DNA from: Novosphingobium rosa NBRC 15208
Lineage (GTDB): Bacteria > Pseudomonadota > Alphaproteobacteria > Sphingomonadales > Sphingomonadaceae
Assembly: GCF_001598555.1 (NCBI RefSeq)
Contig: NZ_BCZE01000079.1
Span: 1-33,287, forward strand
Direction of reading: 5' to 3'
Length of the DNA: 33,287 nucleotides
Shown here: piece by piece, positions 24,618 through 31,925 of the stretch
Layout: each line of letters begins with the position of its first letter
How positions within the stretch are numbered: position 1 is the first letter of the stretch
The notes under the pieces: generated by a model
Seen by the model: only the letters and a program-made list of their open reading frames with translations
Told to the model about the DNA's origin: nothing
Database searches by the model: none
Position numbers and translations under genes: made by a program

Positions 24618-25490
24618 ATGAGCATCGGCACCTTGGTCGGCCAGTTGGACGAAATGCATGCGGTGGCCGGGCTGATGGTGGGCCTGCTGGTCGGGCTGAC
24701 GGGCGTGGGCGGCGGATCGCTGATGACCCCGCTGCTGGTGCTGATGTTCGGCGTGAACCCCCAGACGGCGGTGGGCACCGATCTGCTGTTCGCGGCCGGC
24801 ACCAAGACGGTGGGCTCCGCCGTGCATGGTTTCCGCGCCACGGTCAGCTGGTCGATCGTGGGCCTGCTGGCGGCAGGCAGCATTCCGGCCTCGGTGCTGT
24901 CGCTGATGGTGCTGAGCCAGATGTCGCATCCGCCCGCCTCGGCGCAGAACATCATGCTGCTGGTGGTGGCGGTGATGCTGGTCTTTACCTCGATCACCGT
25001 GCTGTTCCAGCAGAAGCTGATCGATTACGCGACCTCTCGCGGGAACAGCGGAGCGCCGGGCCGCAGCACGGCGCTCTTCACCATTCTGCTGGGCGCGGTG
25101 CTGGGCGCGGCGGTGACCTTTTCCTCGGTCGGCGCGGGCGCCATCGGCGTGACGATCCTGATCCTGCTCTATCCCGGGCAGCCGGTGGCGCGCATCGTGG
25201 GCACCGATATTGCCCATGCCGTGCCGCTGACGCTGGTTTCGGGCGTGGGGCACTGGATCATCGGTGATGTGAACGGACTGCTGCTGGTCAATCTGCTGGT
25301 GGGCTCGATCCCCGGCGTGATCGTGGGCAGTCTGGTGTCCAGCCGCGCGCCCGACAAGGTGCTGCGCCCGATCCTGGCGCTGGTGCTGGCTGTTTCGGCC
25401 TGGCAGCTGGCGACCAAGGTGCTGACGCCGCACAAGAAGGCCAAGGCGCCTGCCGAAGTGAGCGCTCCGGCTGAGCCCGCGTCGCGGTAA
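24618..25490 (+). CDS. TauE/SafE family permease of the sulfur cluster
   Basis: A 290-residue polytopic inner-membrane protein of the sulfite exporter TauE/SafE family. Both half-repeats show the family Gly-rich motif: GLLVGLTGVGGGSLMTPLLVLMFG (about residues 20-45) with NPQTAVGTDLLFAAGTK, and AAVTFSSVGAGAIGVTILILLYPG (about 155-180) with VGTDIAHAVPLTLVSG. About eight helices are expected. The C-terminal tail is Lys/Ala/Pro-rich. Family members carry sulfite, sulfoacetate, thiosulfate or other organosulfur anions. Direct linkage to cysD-cysNC-cysQ, 136 bp ahead of cysD on the same strand, suggests sulfate or sulfite transport serving assimilation, but direction and substrate are inferred from context only. 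ATG 24618 has only a weak upstream GGGA. Confidence 0.88.
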   Translation: MSIGTLVGQLDEMHAVAGLMVGLLVGLTGVGGGSLMTPLLVLMFGVNPQTAVGTDLLFAAGTKTVGSAVHGFRATVSWSIVGLLAAGSIPASVLSLMVLSQMSHPPASAQNIMLLVVAVMLVFTSITVLFQQKLIDYATSRGNSGAPGRSTALFTILLGAVLGAAVTFSSVGAGAIGVTILILLYPGQPVARIVGTDIAHAVPLTLVSGVGHWIIGDVNGLLLVNLLVGSIPGVIVGSLVSSRAPDKVLRPILALVLAVSAWQLATKVLTPHKKAKAPAEVSAPAEPASR

Positions 25491-25626
25491 GCGGCCTTAT
25501 AAGCAGCGCTCAATCTATGCTGCCCCCAAGAATCGCTTGTTTGCCTTTGACCGGGTGAACTCCCAGATCGGGCGCCATCCGCGAAGCCTGCGATTCCTCG
25601 CGATCCACACAGTCAGAAACGAGCCC

Positions 25627-26532
25627 ATGACCAGAACCCTGACCCATCTTGAGCGCCTGGAGGCCGAGAGCATCCACATCATCCGCGAGGTGGTGGCCGA
25701 GGCTGACAAGCCGGTGATGCTCTATTCGGTGGGCAAGGATTCGGCGGTGATGCTGCATCTGGCGCGCAAGGCTTTTTACCCGGCTCCACCGCCTTTCCCG
25801 CTGCTGCATGTCGACACGACGTGGAAGTTCCGCGCCATGTATGAGCTGCGCCAGCAGATGGCCGAGATCAGCGGCATGGAGCTGCTGGTCTATCAGAACC
25901 CCGAGGCCAAGGAGAAGGGCATCAACCCCTTCGACCATGGCAGCCTGCACACCGATATGTGGAAGACCGAAGGGCTGAAGCAAGCGCTGGACCTCTATGG
26001 CTTCGATGCCGCATTTGGCGGCGCCCGCCGCGACGAGGAAAAGAGCCGCGCCAAGGAGCGCATCTTCTCCTTCCGCACCGCCAGCCACGGCTGGGACCCG
26101 AAGAACCAGCGGCCCGAGCTGTGGAACCTCTACAACGCCCGCAAGGCCAAGGGGGAGAGCATCCGCGTCTTCCCGATCAGCAACTGGACCGAGCTGGATG
26201 TGTGGCAGTATATCCACCTCAACGACATTCCCATCGTGCCGCTGTACTTCGCCGCGCCGCGCCCCACGGTGGAGCGCGACGGCATGCTGCTGATGGTGGA
26301 TGATGACCGCTTTCCGCTGAAACCCGGCGAGGAGGTGCGCACGCGCTCGATCCGTTTCCGCACTTTGGGCTGCTATCCGCTGACCGGCGCTGTCGAAAGC
26401 ACGGCAGCCACGCTGCCCGAGGTGATTCAGGAAACGCTGCTCACCACCACCAGCGAGCGGCAGGGCCGCGCCATCGACAAGGACGCCGGCGGCGCGGGCA
26501 TGGAAGTGAAGAAGCAGCAGGGATATTTCTGA
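25627..26532 (+). CDS. cysD: Sulfate adenylyltransferase subunit 2
   Basis: A 301-residue catalytic subunit of ATP sulfurylase, which makes adenosine 5'-phosphosulfate from ATP and sulfate with energy from GTP hydrolysis by CysN. The PP-loop is VMLYSVGKDSAVMLHLARKA (SxGKDS at about residues 40-45). Other conserved stretches are PLLHVDTTWKFRAMYELR, GGARRDEEKSRAKERIFSFR, FPISNWTELDVWQYI and FRTLGCYPLTGAVES. The C-terminus KKQQGYF is typical. Length matches the family (about 302) when the ATG at 25627 is used; the longer frame from 25537 adds a non-conserved leader. Its stop overlaps the start of cysNC (TGATG), coupling the two subunits. Confidence 0.97.
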   Translation: MTRTLTHLERLEAESIHIIREVVAEADKPVMLYSVGKDSAVMLHLARKAFYPAPPPFPLLHVDTTWKFRAMYELRQQMAEISGMELLVYQNPEAKEKGINPFDHGSLHTDMWKTEGLKQALDLYGFDAAFGGARRDEEKSRAKERIFSFRTASHGWDPKNQRPELWNLYNARKAKGESIRVFPISNWTELDVWQYIHLNDIPIVPLYFAAPRPTVERDGMLLMVDDDRFPLKPGEEVRTRSIRFRTLGCYPLTGAVESTAATLPEVIQETLLTTTSERQGRAIDKDAGGAGMEVKKQQGYF

Positions 26533-28490
26533 TGGCCACGCAAATCGAAAACCCCGCTGCCGATCCGATCTATGTCACCGACGCGCTGATCGCCGAGGAC
26601 ATCGACGCCTATCTCAACGTCCATCAGCACAAGACGATGCTGCGCTTCATCACCTGCGGGTCGGTGGATGATGGCAAGTCCACGCTGATCGGGCGGCTGC
26701 TCTATGATTCGAAGATGATCTTCGAGGATCAGCTCGCCGCGCTGGAGGCTGACTCCAAAAAGGTGGGCACGCAGGGGCAGGGGATCGATTTCGCCCTGCT
26801 GGTCGATGGTCTGGCCGCCGAGCGCGAGCAGGGCATCACCATCGATGTCGCCTATCGCTTCTTCGGCACCGAAAAGCGCAAGTTCATCGTGGCCGACACC
26901 CCCGGCCATGAGCAGTACACGCGCAACATGGTGACCGGCGCTTCCACCGCCGATCTGGCCGTGATCCTGATCGATGCGCGCAAGGGTGTGCTCACCCAGA
27001 CCCGCCGCCACACCTTTCTGGCGCATCTGATTGGCATCAAGAATCTGGTGCTGGCGGTGAACAAGATGGATCTGGTCGGCTACGATCAGGCCCGTTTCGA
27101 CGAGATCGTCGCCGATTACCGCGCCTTCGCCGAGAGCATCGGGGTGAAGCAGTTCACCGCCCTGCCGATCAGCGGCTATATGGGCGACAACATCACCAGC
27201 CTGTCTGACAACACGCCGTGGTACAAGGCTCCGGCCTATTTCGGGCGCACGCTGGTCGATCATCTCGAAACCGTCGAGGTGGACAGCACGCGCGAGGCCG
27301 CCAAGCCCTTCCGCATGCCGGTGCAGTGGGTCAACCGCCCCAATCTGGACTTCCGTGGTTTCGCGGGCCTGATCGCCAGCGGCAGCGTGAAGCCGGGCGA
27401 TGAGATCCGCGTGGTGCCTTCTGGCAAGACCAGCAAGGTCGCGCGCATCGTCACGCTGGATGGCGATCTGGAAGAGGCCGTCGCGGGCCAGTCCGTCACG
27501 CTGACCTTCGCCGACGAGATCGACTGCTCGCGCGGCGATGTGATCGCCGCCGCCGCCAACCCGCCCGAGGTGGCCGACCAGTTCGAGGCCTCTCTGGTGT
27601 GGATGGCCGATGACGCGCTGATCCCGGGCCGTGCCTATTGGCTGAAACTCGGCACGCAGATGGTATCCGCCACCGTTCACGCGCCGGAATACACCATCAA
27701 TGTCAACACGATGGAGCATTGCGCCGCCAAAACGCTGGGCCTCAACGCCATCGGCGTGGCACAGGTCGCCACCGACCGCCCGATCACCTTCGAGCCCTAT
27801 ACCGACAGCCACACGCTGGGCGGCTTTATCCTGATCGACAAGATCACCAATGCCACCGTGGGCGCGGGCATGCTCACCCACGCGCTGCGCCGTGCGCAGA
27901 ACGTGCATTGGCAGGCGCTGGACATCAGCCGCGAGGCGCATGCGGGCCTTAAGAACCAGAAGCCCGCCGTGCTGTGGTTCACCGGCCTCTCGGGCTCCGG
28001 CAAGAGCACCATCGCCAATCTGGTCGAGAAGAAGCTGCATGCGCTGGGCAAGCACACCTTCCTGCTCGATGGCGACAATGTGCGGCACGGCCTCAACAAG
28101 GATCTGGGCTTCACCGAGGCCGACCGCATCGAGAACATCCGCCGCGTCGCCGAAGTGGCCCGCCTGATGACCGATGCCGGGCTGATCGTCATCACCGCCT
28201 TCATCAGCCCCTTCCGCGCCGAGCGCGAGCTGGCACGCGGCCTGATCCCCGACGGCGAGTTCCTCGAAGTCTTCGTGGACACCCCGCTTGAGGTGGCCGA
28301 GGCGCGCGACGTGAAGGGCCTCTACAAAAAGGCCCGCGCCGGGCAGCTGGAAAACTTCACCGGGATCGATAGCCCCTATGAAGCTCCGGAAAAGCCCGAG
28401 TTGCATATCGACACAACGCGCCTATCTAGCGAAGAGGCTGCGGAATTGATTGTCGATCGCCTGCTGGGCGTCTGGATGCCGGTTATCTGA
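26532..28490 (+). CDS. cysNC: Bifunctional sulfate adenylyltransferase subunit 1 / APS kinase (CysN-CysC fusion)
   Basis: A 652-residue fusion giving the GTPase subunit of ATP sulfurylase and APS kinase, so that one complex converts sulfate to PAPS. The N-terminal GTPase (about 35-250) has the P-loop CGSVDDGKSTLIGRLL (42-57), EREQGITIDVAYRFF, G3 DTPGHEQYTRNM (122-133) and G4 NKMDLVGYD (177-185). EF-Tu-like barrels follow to about 450. The APS kinase domain starts near 475 with GLSGSGKST (485-493), then FLLDGDNVRHGLNKDLGFT, RVAEVARLM, TAFISPFRAERE and EVFVDTPLEVAEARDVKGLY. This NodQ-type architecture is common in proteobacteria. ATG overlaps the cysD stop, and its stop overlaps cysQ. No separate cysC is therefore needed. 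No PAPS or APS reductase gene is visible here. Confidence 0.97.
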   Translation: MATQIENPAADPIYVTDALIAEDIDAYLNVHQHKTMLRFITCGSVDDGKSTLIGRLLYDSKMIFEDQLAALEADSKKVGTQGQGIDFALLVDGLAAEREQGITIDVAYRFFGTEKRKFIVADTPGHEQYTRNMVTGASTADLAVILIDARKGVLTQTRRHTFLAHLIGIKNLVLAVNKMDLVGYDQARFDEIVADYRAFAESIGVKQFTALPISGYMGDNITSLSDNTPWYKAPAYFGRTLVDHLETVEVDSTREAAKPFRMPVQWVNRPNLDFRGFAGLIASGSVKPGDEIRVVPSGKTSKVARIVTLDGDLEEAVAGQSVTLTFADEIDCSRGDVIAAAANPPEVADQFEASLVWMADDALIPGRAYWLKLGTQMVSATVHAPEYTINVNTMEHCAAKTLGLNAIGVAQVATDRPITFEPYTDSHTLGGFILIDKITNATVGAGMLTHALRRAQNVHWQALDISREAHAGLKNQKPAVLWFTGLSGSGKSTIANLVEKKLHALGKHTFLLDGDNVRHGLNKDLGFTEADRIENIRRVAEVARLMTDAGLIVITAFISPFRAERELARGLIPDGEFLEVFVDTPLEVAEARDVKGLYKKARAGQLENFTGIDSPYEAPEKPELHIDTTRLSSEEAAELIVDRLLGVWMPVI

Positions 28491-29248
28491 TGGAACAGCC
28501 AAGCCTTATCCCCGATGATGCCGAACTGGCCGCGCAGCTTGCCGCTGCCGCCGGACGCATCCTGATCGCCACGCGCGATTGCCGCCTCGTCCATGGCAAG
28601 GCGCTGGGCAAGGCGGGCGACGCCGCCGCCAATGCCTTCCTGATGGCGGCGCTGGCGCAGCAGCGCCCGGAGGACGGCATCCTCTCGGAGGAAAGCAAGG
28701 ACACGCCCGAGCGCCTGACCAAGGAACGCGTCTGGATCATCGACCCCGTCGATGGCACCAGCGAATATGGTCAGGAGCGTGCCGACTGGGCCGTGCATAT
28801 CGGCCTGTCCATCGGCGGCAAGCCTGCGCTGGGCGCGGTGGCGCTGCCGGGGCCAGGGCTGGTCTTCCGCTCCGACAAGCCCCAGCCTGTGCCCCCCGCA
28901 CCGGAAAAGCTGCGCATGCTGGTGAGCCGCTCGCGCCCCGCGCGCGAGGCCGTGGCCGTGGCCGAGGCTTTGGGCGCGGAGCTGGTGCCCATGGGCTCGG
29001 CGGGCGCGAAGGCCATGGCGGTGGTCCACGGCGAGGCGGATATCTACCTCCATTCCGGCGGGCAATATGAGTGGGACAATTGCGCACCCGCCGCCGTGGC
29101 TCTGGCGCATGGGCTGCATGTGTCGCGCATCGATGGCGCGCCGCTGGTGTACAACATGCCCAACCCGTGGCTGCCCGATCTGCTGATCTGCCGCAAAGAA
29201 CATGCGGAGCGGGTTCTGGAAGAAGTTCGGGGTTTGATGAAGGTTTAA
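28490..29248 (+). CDS. cysQ: 3'(2'),5'-bisphosphate nucleotidase CysQ
   Basis: A 252-residue phosphatase of the inositol monophosphatase superfamily that hydrolyses PAP, the by-product of PAPS use, to AMP and phosphate. The metal-binding site is visible: GDAAANAFL (43-51), EES (67-69) in GILSEES, and IDPVDGTSEY (84-93, usually DPxDGT). Asp196 lies in the C-terminal YEWDNCAPAAVAL (usual form is WDxAA/CAP). The second position, often lysine or phenylalanine after DGT, is SEY here, as in several alphaproteobacterial CysQ proteins. The first ATG overlaps the cysNC stop, so PAPS synthesis and PAP removal are made together. The protein is slightly short for CysQ (about 250-270) but complete. Confidence 0.9.
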   Translation: MEQPSLIPDDAELAAQLAAAAGRILIATRDCRLVHGKALGKAGDAAANAFLMAALAQQRPEDGILSEESKDTPERLTKERVWIIDPVDGTSEYGQERADWAVHIGLSIGGKPALGAVALPGPGLVFRSDKPQPVPPAPEKLRMLVSRSRPAREAVAVAEALGAELVPMGSAGAKAMAVVHGEADIYLHSGGQYEWDNCAPAAVALAHGLHVSRIDGAPLVYNMPNPWLPDLLICRKEHAERVLEEVRGLMKV

Positions 29249-29256
29249 AGGGAAAA

Positions 29257-29276
29257 GCGAGGGCCATCGCCCTCGC
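29257..29276 (-). terminator. Outward hairpin plus T-tract, left end of repeat C
   Basis: On the minus strand the stem GCGAGGGC/GCCCTCGC with a 4-nt loop is followed at once by TTTTCCC. This is an intrinsic-terminator layout for the CoA lyase transcript, which would cross the whole repeat before ending here. The stem is only 8 bp but entirely GC-rich. The call is structural; no transcript data are available. Confidence 0.55.
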
Positions 29277-29471
29277 GCTCCCGTTACGTCTCCCGACGAT
29301 AAGGCAGTGGTGCCGAAATGGAGTGCCCCGGCTCTCCACCTGCGTGACCTAGGGCGCCGCAGGCAGGTATTCTAAAAAACGATAGGCTTGTGCAGGCGTT
29401 TTAAACGCCTGCGGCGCGGCGACGTTGCTCCAAGGCCGAACCCTGTGCGCGACGTAGACATGAAAGGGAGC

Positions 29472-29491
29472 GCGAGGGCGATGGCCCTCGC
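29472..29491 (+). terminator. Outward hairpin plus T-tract, right end of repeat C
   Basis: This is the mirror image of the left end. GCGAGGGC-GATG-GCCCTCGC is followed on the plus strand by TTTTCCTCTT, a terminator layout for the sulfur operon transcript after it has crossed the repeat. The same hairpin ends copies A and B, followed there by ATCTTCTCTT and ACTTATCTCTT. Confidence 0.55.
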
Positions 29492-29507
29492 TTTTCCTCT
29501 TCCCTTC

Positions 29508-30473
29508 TTACTCGCTGATTTTCCGAGCCAAAGCGATCAACCGCCGCGCCTCTTCCAGATGCAGCAGCTCCACCATGCGCCCATCCACGCGGATCGCGCC
29601 CTTGCCCGCAGCCTCGGGCGAAGCGAAGGCATCGAGGATACGCTGGGCCGCCTCCAGCTCCTCCACACTCGGCGTGAAGACCTCGTTGCAGGGGCCGACC
29701 TGATCGGGGTGGATCAGGCTCTTGCCGTCGAAGCCCAGCATCAGCGCTTGTTCGCATTCCGCGCGGAAGCGGTCGAGGTCGCGGAAATCGTTGCAGACCG
29801 CATCGAGGATCGCCAGCCCGTGGGCTCGCGCGGCCGCCACGGCAAAGGTCAGCAGCGGCTGGAACACCGCACGGTCCGGGCCGGGGCGGGCGCGCATCTC
29901 GCGGGCGAGGTCGTTGGTGCCGATCATCCACAGGCTCAGCCGCGTGGAGGCCGCCAGCGCGCCGATGGCATCGAGGCGCAGCACCGAGGCGCAGCTTTCG
30001 ATCATGGTCCACAGCTGCAGCTCGGCAGGGGCGGTGGAGAGGGCTTCATGCCAGCTCAGCACGTCCTGCGGGCCGGTCACCTTCGGCACCAGAATGGCGT
30101 CCACGCCGCTGTCGGCGACGGCGGCCAGGTCTTCCGCGCCCCATGGGGTGTCGAGGCCGTTGACGCGGATGGCGATCTCGCGATGGCCGAAGCCGCCGGC
30201 ATAGACGGTGGCGAGGGCGGCCTGGCGGGCCTCATCCTTCAGTTCGGGCGCAACGGCGTCTTCCAGATCGAGGACGATCACATCGGCGGGCAGGCTGCGA
30301 GCCTTGGCCAGCGCGCGCGGGTTGGAGGCGGGCATGAAGAGCGCGCTGCGGCGGGGCCGGTCGGCAAAGCGAGCCGCCAGCGAGGGGATGGGCGCCAAGG
30401 GCAATGGGGCGGTGGGTGAATCGCTTTCGGAAAGAGGGATGGCGGCAGGCTCGCTCTGGGGGATCTGCGTCAT
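29508..30473 (-). CDS. HpcH/HpaI aldolase / citrate lyase beta-like CoA lyase
   Basis: A 321-residue TIM-barrel lyase of the CitE/malyl-CoA lyase superfamily, which cleaves or forms C-C bonds in beta-hydroxyacyl-CoA compounds with Mg2+. Motifs: RRSALFMPASNPRALAKA (about 41-58), VIVLDLEDAVAPELKDEAR (about 65-83), IAIRVNGLDTPWGAEDL, ILVPKV, the metal-binding Glu in MIESCASVL, WMIGTNDLAREM, and LGFDGKSLIHPDQVGPCNEVFTPS, typical of CitE-like proteins. The first 40 residues are Pro/Ser-rich and not part of the fold. There are no citrate lyase alpha/gamma genes, so citrate lyase itself is unlikely; a malyl-CoA, methylmalyl-CoA or citramalyl-CoA substrate is more plausible but unproven. ATG 30473 is the only good start. 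It lies downstream of cheW and is possibly cotranscribed (117-bp gap). Confidence 0.88.
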   Translation of the reverse strand: MTQIPQSEPAAIPLSESDSPTAPLPLAPIPSLAARFADRPRRSALFMPASNPRALAKARSLPADVIVLDLEDAVAPELKDEARQAALATVYAGGFGHREIAIRVNGLDTPWGAEDLAAVADSGVDAILVPKVTGPQDVLSWHEALSTAPAELQLWTMIESCASVLRLDAIGALAASTRLSLWMIGTNDLAREMRARPGPDRAVFQPLLTFAVAAARAHGLAILDAVCNDFRDLDRFRAECEQALMLGFDGKSLIHPDQVGPCNEVFTPSVEELEAAQRILDAFASPEAAGKGAIRVDGRMVELLHLEEARRLIALARKISE

Positions 30474-30559
30474 GGGCTGGTCTCCGGCGTAAGGTGCTGG
30501 CCGTTCTGGCCATTTCCTGACCGGGGTGCCTTGATCGGGCGCAAGCGGTCAAGCCCTGT

Positions 30560-30578
30560 CAGACGCAGGCCCCGTCTG
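30560..30578 (-). terminator. Small hairpin after cheW
   Basis: The 6-bp stem CAGACG/CGTCTG with a 7-nt loop lies 12 bp beyond the cheW stop. It is not followed by a T-run and could be fortuitous in such GC-rich DNA. It is listed because it falls between cheW and the CoA lyase gene and bears on whether they are cotranscribed. Confidence 0.25.
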
Positions 30579-30590
30579 GCGGTATCTCGT

Positions 30591-31049
30591 TCAGGCTGAA
30601 TGGAGGCGGTGCATCACGCAATCCTCGGTCAGCGCGGCGATGTCCAGCAGCTGCACCATCCCCTCGCGATAGGGGGCCAGACCTTCGATGAAGCGCAGGG
30701 CGGTGTTCGCCGGGGCGGTGTTGCCAAGGTCTGGCGGGGGCAGCAGGGCCTCCTCGTCGATCAGGACCAGATCGCCGACCTGTTCCACCACCAGCGCGCA
30801 GGTGTGATCGTCGAACTGGACGATGATGATCGAGTGGCTTTCGCTGTTGGCGATGGGGTTCCAGCCCAGCCGCAGCGACAGGTCGATCACCGGCAGGATC
30901 GCGCCGTGATCGCTGGTGACGCCCACAACGTCGGCGGGCAGGCCCGGCACGCGGGTGAGGGGCGACCAGTCGCGGATTTCGCGGATGGTGCCGATATCGA
31001 GGGCAAAGCTCTGCCCTTCCACCTCGAAGATGATGCATTCGCGACTCAT
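30591..31049 (-). CDS. Solitary CheW-like chemotaxis coupling protein
   Basis: A 152-residue single CheW domain, the adaptor that links chemoreceptors to the CheA kinase. Core features: CIIFEVEGQSFALDIGTIREIRDW (about 4-27), the conserved RVPGLPADVVGVTSDHGAILPVIDLSLRLG (about 32-61) that matches the VPxxPxxVxGxxNxRGxVxPVxDLR motif, and CALVVEQVGDLVLI (about 80-93). The usual N-x-R-G is T-S-D-H-G here, a deviation at the receptor/CheA-binding loop. The ATG at 31049 (MSRECIIF) matches the family start, with AAAGAACGG upstream; ATG 31103 would add 18 residues through a hairpin-rich leader. No cheA, receptor or flagellar genes are nearby. It may serve a distant chemotaxis cluster or another signalling complex. 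Confidence 0.9.
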   Translation of the reverse strand: MSRECIIFEVEGQSFALDIGTIREIRDWSPLTRVPGLPADVVGVTSDHGAILPVIDLSLRLGWNPIANSESHSIIIVQFDDHTCALVVEQVGDLVLIDEEALLPPPDLGNTAPANTALRFIEGLAPYREGMVQLLDIAALTEDCVMHRLHSA

Positions 31050-31070
31050 GACCCGTTCTTTCTGGCTTGT

Positions 31071-31136
31071 CCGGCAGGTGCTGCCGGGCAGGTTGCTGCC
31101 CATACCCCTGTTGAGCCCTGAAAATCGGCTCAACAG
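31071..31136 (-). promoter_or_regulatory. Three-hairpin structured leader upstream of cheW
   Basis: Three perfect hairpins are packed in 66 bp, 22 bp before the cheW ATG. They are CCGGCAG-GTG-CTGCCGG (31071-31087), GGGCAG-GTTG-CTGCCC (31086-31101) and CTGTTGAGCC-CTGAAAATC-GGCTCAACAG (31108-31136). The first two share two bases, so they compete or stack. The third has a 10-bp stem, and its cheW-proximal arm runs into AGGGG. It could be a terminator for the flavin reductase gene, a leader regulating cheW, or a protein-binding dyad. It matches no riboswitch class I know. Confidence 0.5.
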
Positions 31137-31227
31137 GAGATGAGGGCAAGGCCAGATGGGTTCAAATCCGTTGCACCCGCGATGGAACAATCGGTCAATT
31201 TGTAGGGATGCGTTGAAAAGCCGGGCT

Positions 31228-31812
31228 TTAGCCCAGCGTGGCGAAACCGCCATATTGCCCGCGATGGAACAGCATCGGGTCGCCCTCGCGCTGCACCTTC
31301 ATGTCCAGCACCTGTCCCAGCACGAAATGGTGGTCGCCCGCCTCATGCACCCAGGCGATCTTGCATTCGATCGAGACCAGCGCCTCGTCCAGAATGGGCA
31401 GATTGTTGTCGCTCACATGCCAGGCCACGCCCGCCATCTTCTCGCCCTTGCCCGCCAGCTGGCGGCAGAGCAGCGTCTGGTCGGAGCCCAGAATGTTCAC
31501 CGCGAAATGCCCCGCGGCATGGATCTGCGGCCATGTGGTCGAGCGCTTGTCGGGCAGAAAGCCCACCAGCGGCGGATCGAGGCTGACCGAGGTGAAGCTG
31601 CCCACCACCAGCGCCAGCACGTTCCCCTCGGCATCCAGCGCGGTCACGGCGGCCACGCCCGTGGGATAATGGCCCAGGGTCTGGCGGAACAGGGCGGGGT
31701 CGATGGCGGTGACAGACACAGGCAGGCTTTCTGAACGGACCGGGCCGAAGCGACCGGGGATGGACAGGCTGGTGCCAGAGGCAAGCCCATGCCGCAAGCG
31801 CGAGATGCTCAT
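31228..31812 (-). CDS. Flavin reductase family protein (DIM6/NTAB)
   Basis: A 194-residue FMN-binding split-barrel flavin reductase-like protein. Such enzymes use NADH to supply reduced flavin to two-component monooxygenases, or act as stand-alone oxidoreductases. Family motifs: FRQTLGHYPTGVAAVTALD (about 42-60), the flavin-contacting LALVVGSFTSVSLDPPLVGFLPDKRSTTW (about 66-94), FAVNILGSDQTLLCRQLAGK (about 103-122) and DHHFVLGQVLDM (about 162-173). The frame begins at ATG 31812, but the first about 31 residues are not conserved. A GTG at 31719 (VSVTAIDPALF) is a plausible true start, and neither has a strong ribosome binding site. No partner monooxygenase is in the window. It is divergent from the acyl-CoA dehydrogenase gene across a short shared promoter region. 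Confidence 0.87.
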   Translation of the reverse strand: MSISRLRHGLASGTSLSIPGRFGPVRSESLPVSVTAIDPALFRQTLGHYPTGVAAVTALDAEGNVLALVVGSFTSVSLDPPLVGFLPDKRSTTWPQIHAAGHFAVNILGSDQTLLCRQLAGKGEKMAGVAWHVSDNNLPILDEALVSIECKIAWVHEAGDHHFVLGQVLDMKVQREGDPMLFHRGQYGGFATLG

Positions 31813-31852
31813 AGGACCACGCCGATCCCTTTACGCCCCCTGCTCACTCGTG

Positions 31853-31868
31853 TTAATCGATCGGTTAA
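31853..31868. promoter_or_regulatory. Near-palindrome in the divergent promoter region
   Basis: TTAATCGATCGGTTAA is a 16-bp palindrome with a single mismatched pair, in a 113-bp gap between the divergent flavin reductase and acyl-CoA dehydrogenase genes. It is an AT-containing island in GC-rich DNA and is well placed as an operator for a TetR- or GntR-like regulator of the catabolic operon. No regulator gene is visible here. Confidence 0.4.
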
Positions 31869-31925
31869 GGCGTGCCGAGAGACACCGCCACCCCATTAAG
31901 GCTTATTTGGCGAGAGGTTCCTACC

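Larger units (their letters stand above)
29257..29491 (+). repeat. Three-copy intergenic repeat with hairpin termini, copy C
   Basis: This is a 235-bp copy between convergent cysQ (8 bp to the left) and the CoA lyase gene (16 bp to the right), again occupying nearly all of the gap. The terminal hairpins GCGAGGGC-CATC-GCCCTCGC and GCGAGGGC-GATG-GCCCTCGC are exact reverse complements and extend into GCTCCC/GGGAGC, a perfect 26-bp terminal inverted repeat. The internal GCCGCAGGCA stem and the shared core CCCCGGCTCTCCACCTGCGT (about 29327-29346) are present. The centre has an extra local hairpin, GCAGGCGTTT-TA-AACGCCTGC. Outside each end, the exit strand begins TTTTCC. Confidence 0.9.

Noticed and set aside
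25491..25626. Possible S-adenosylmethionine-type riboswitch before cysD
   Set aside because: I could not find the conserved core of a known sulfur-related riboswitch in this 136-bp gap.
26427..28406. Minus-strand open frame of 659 codons opposite cysNC
   Set aside because: Antisense shadow of an unmistakable CysN-CysC fusion.
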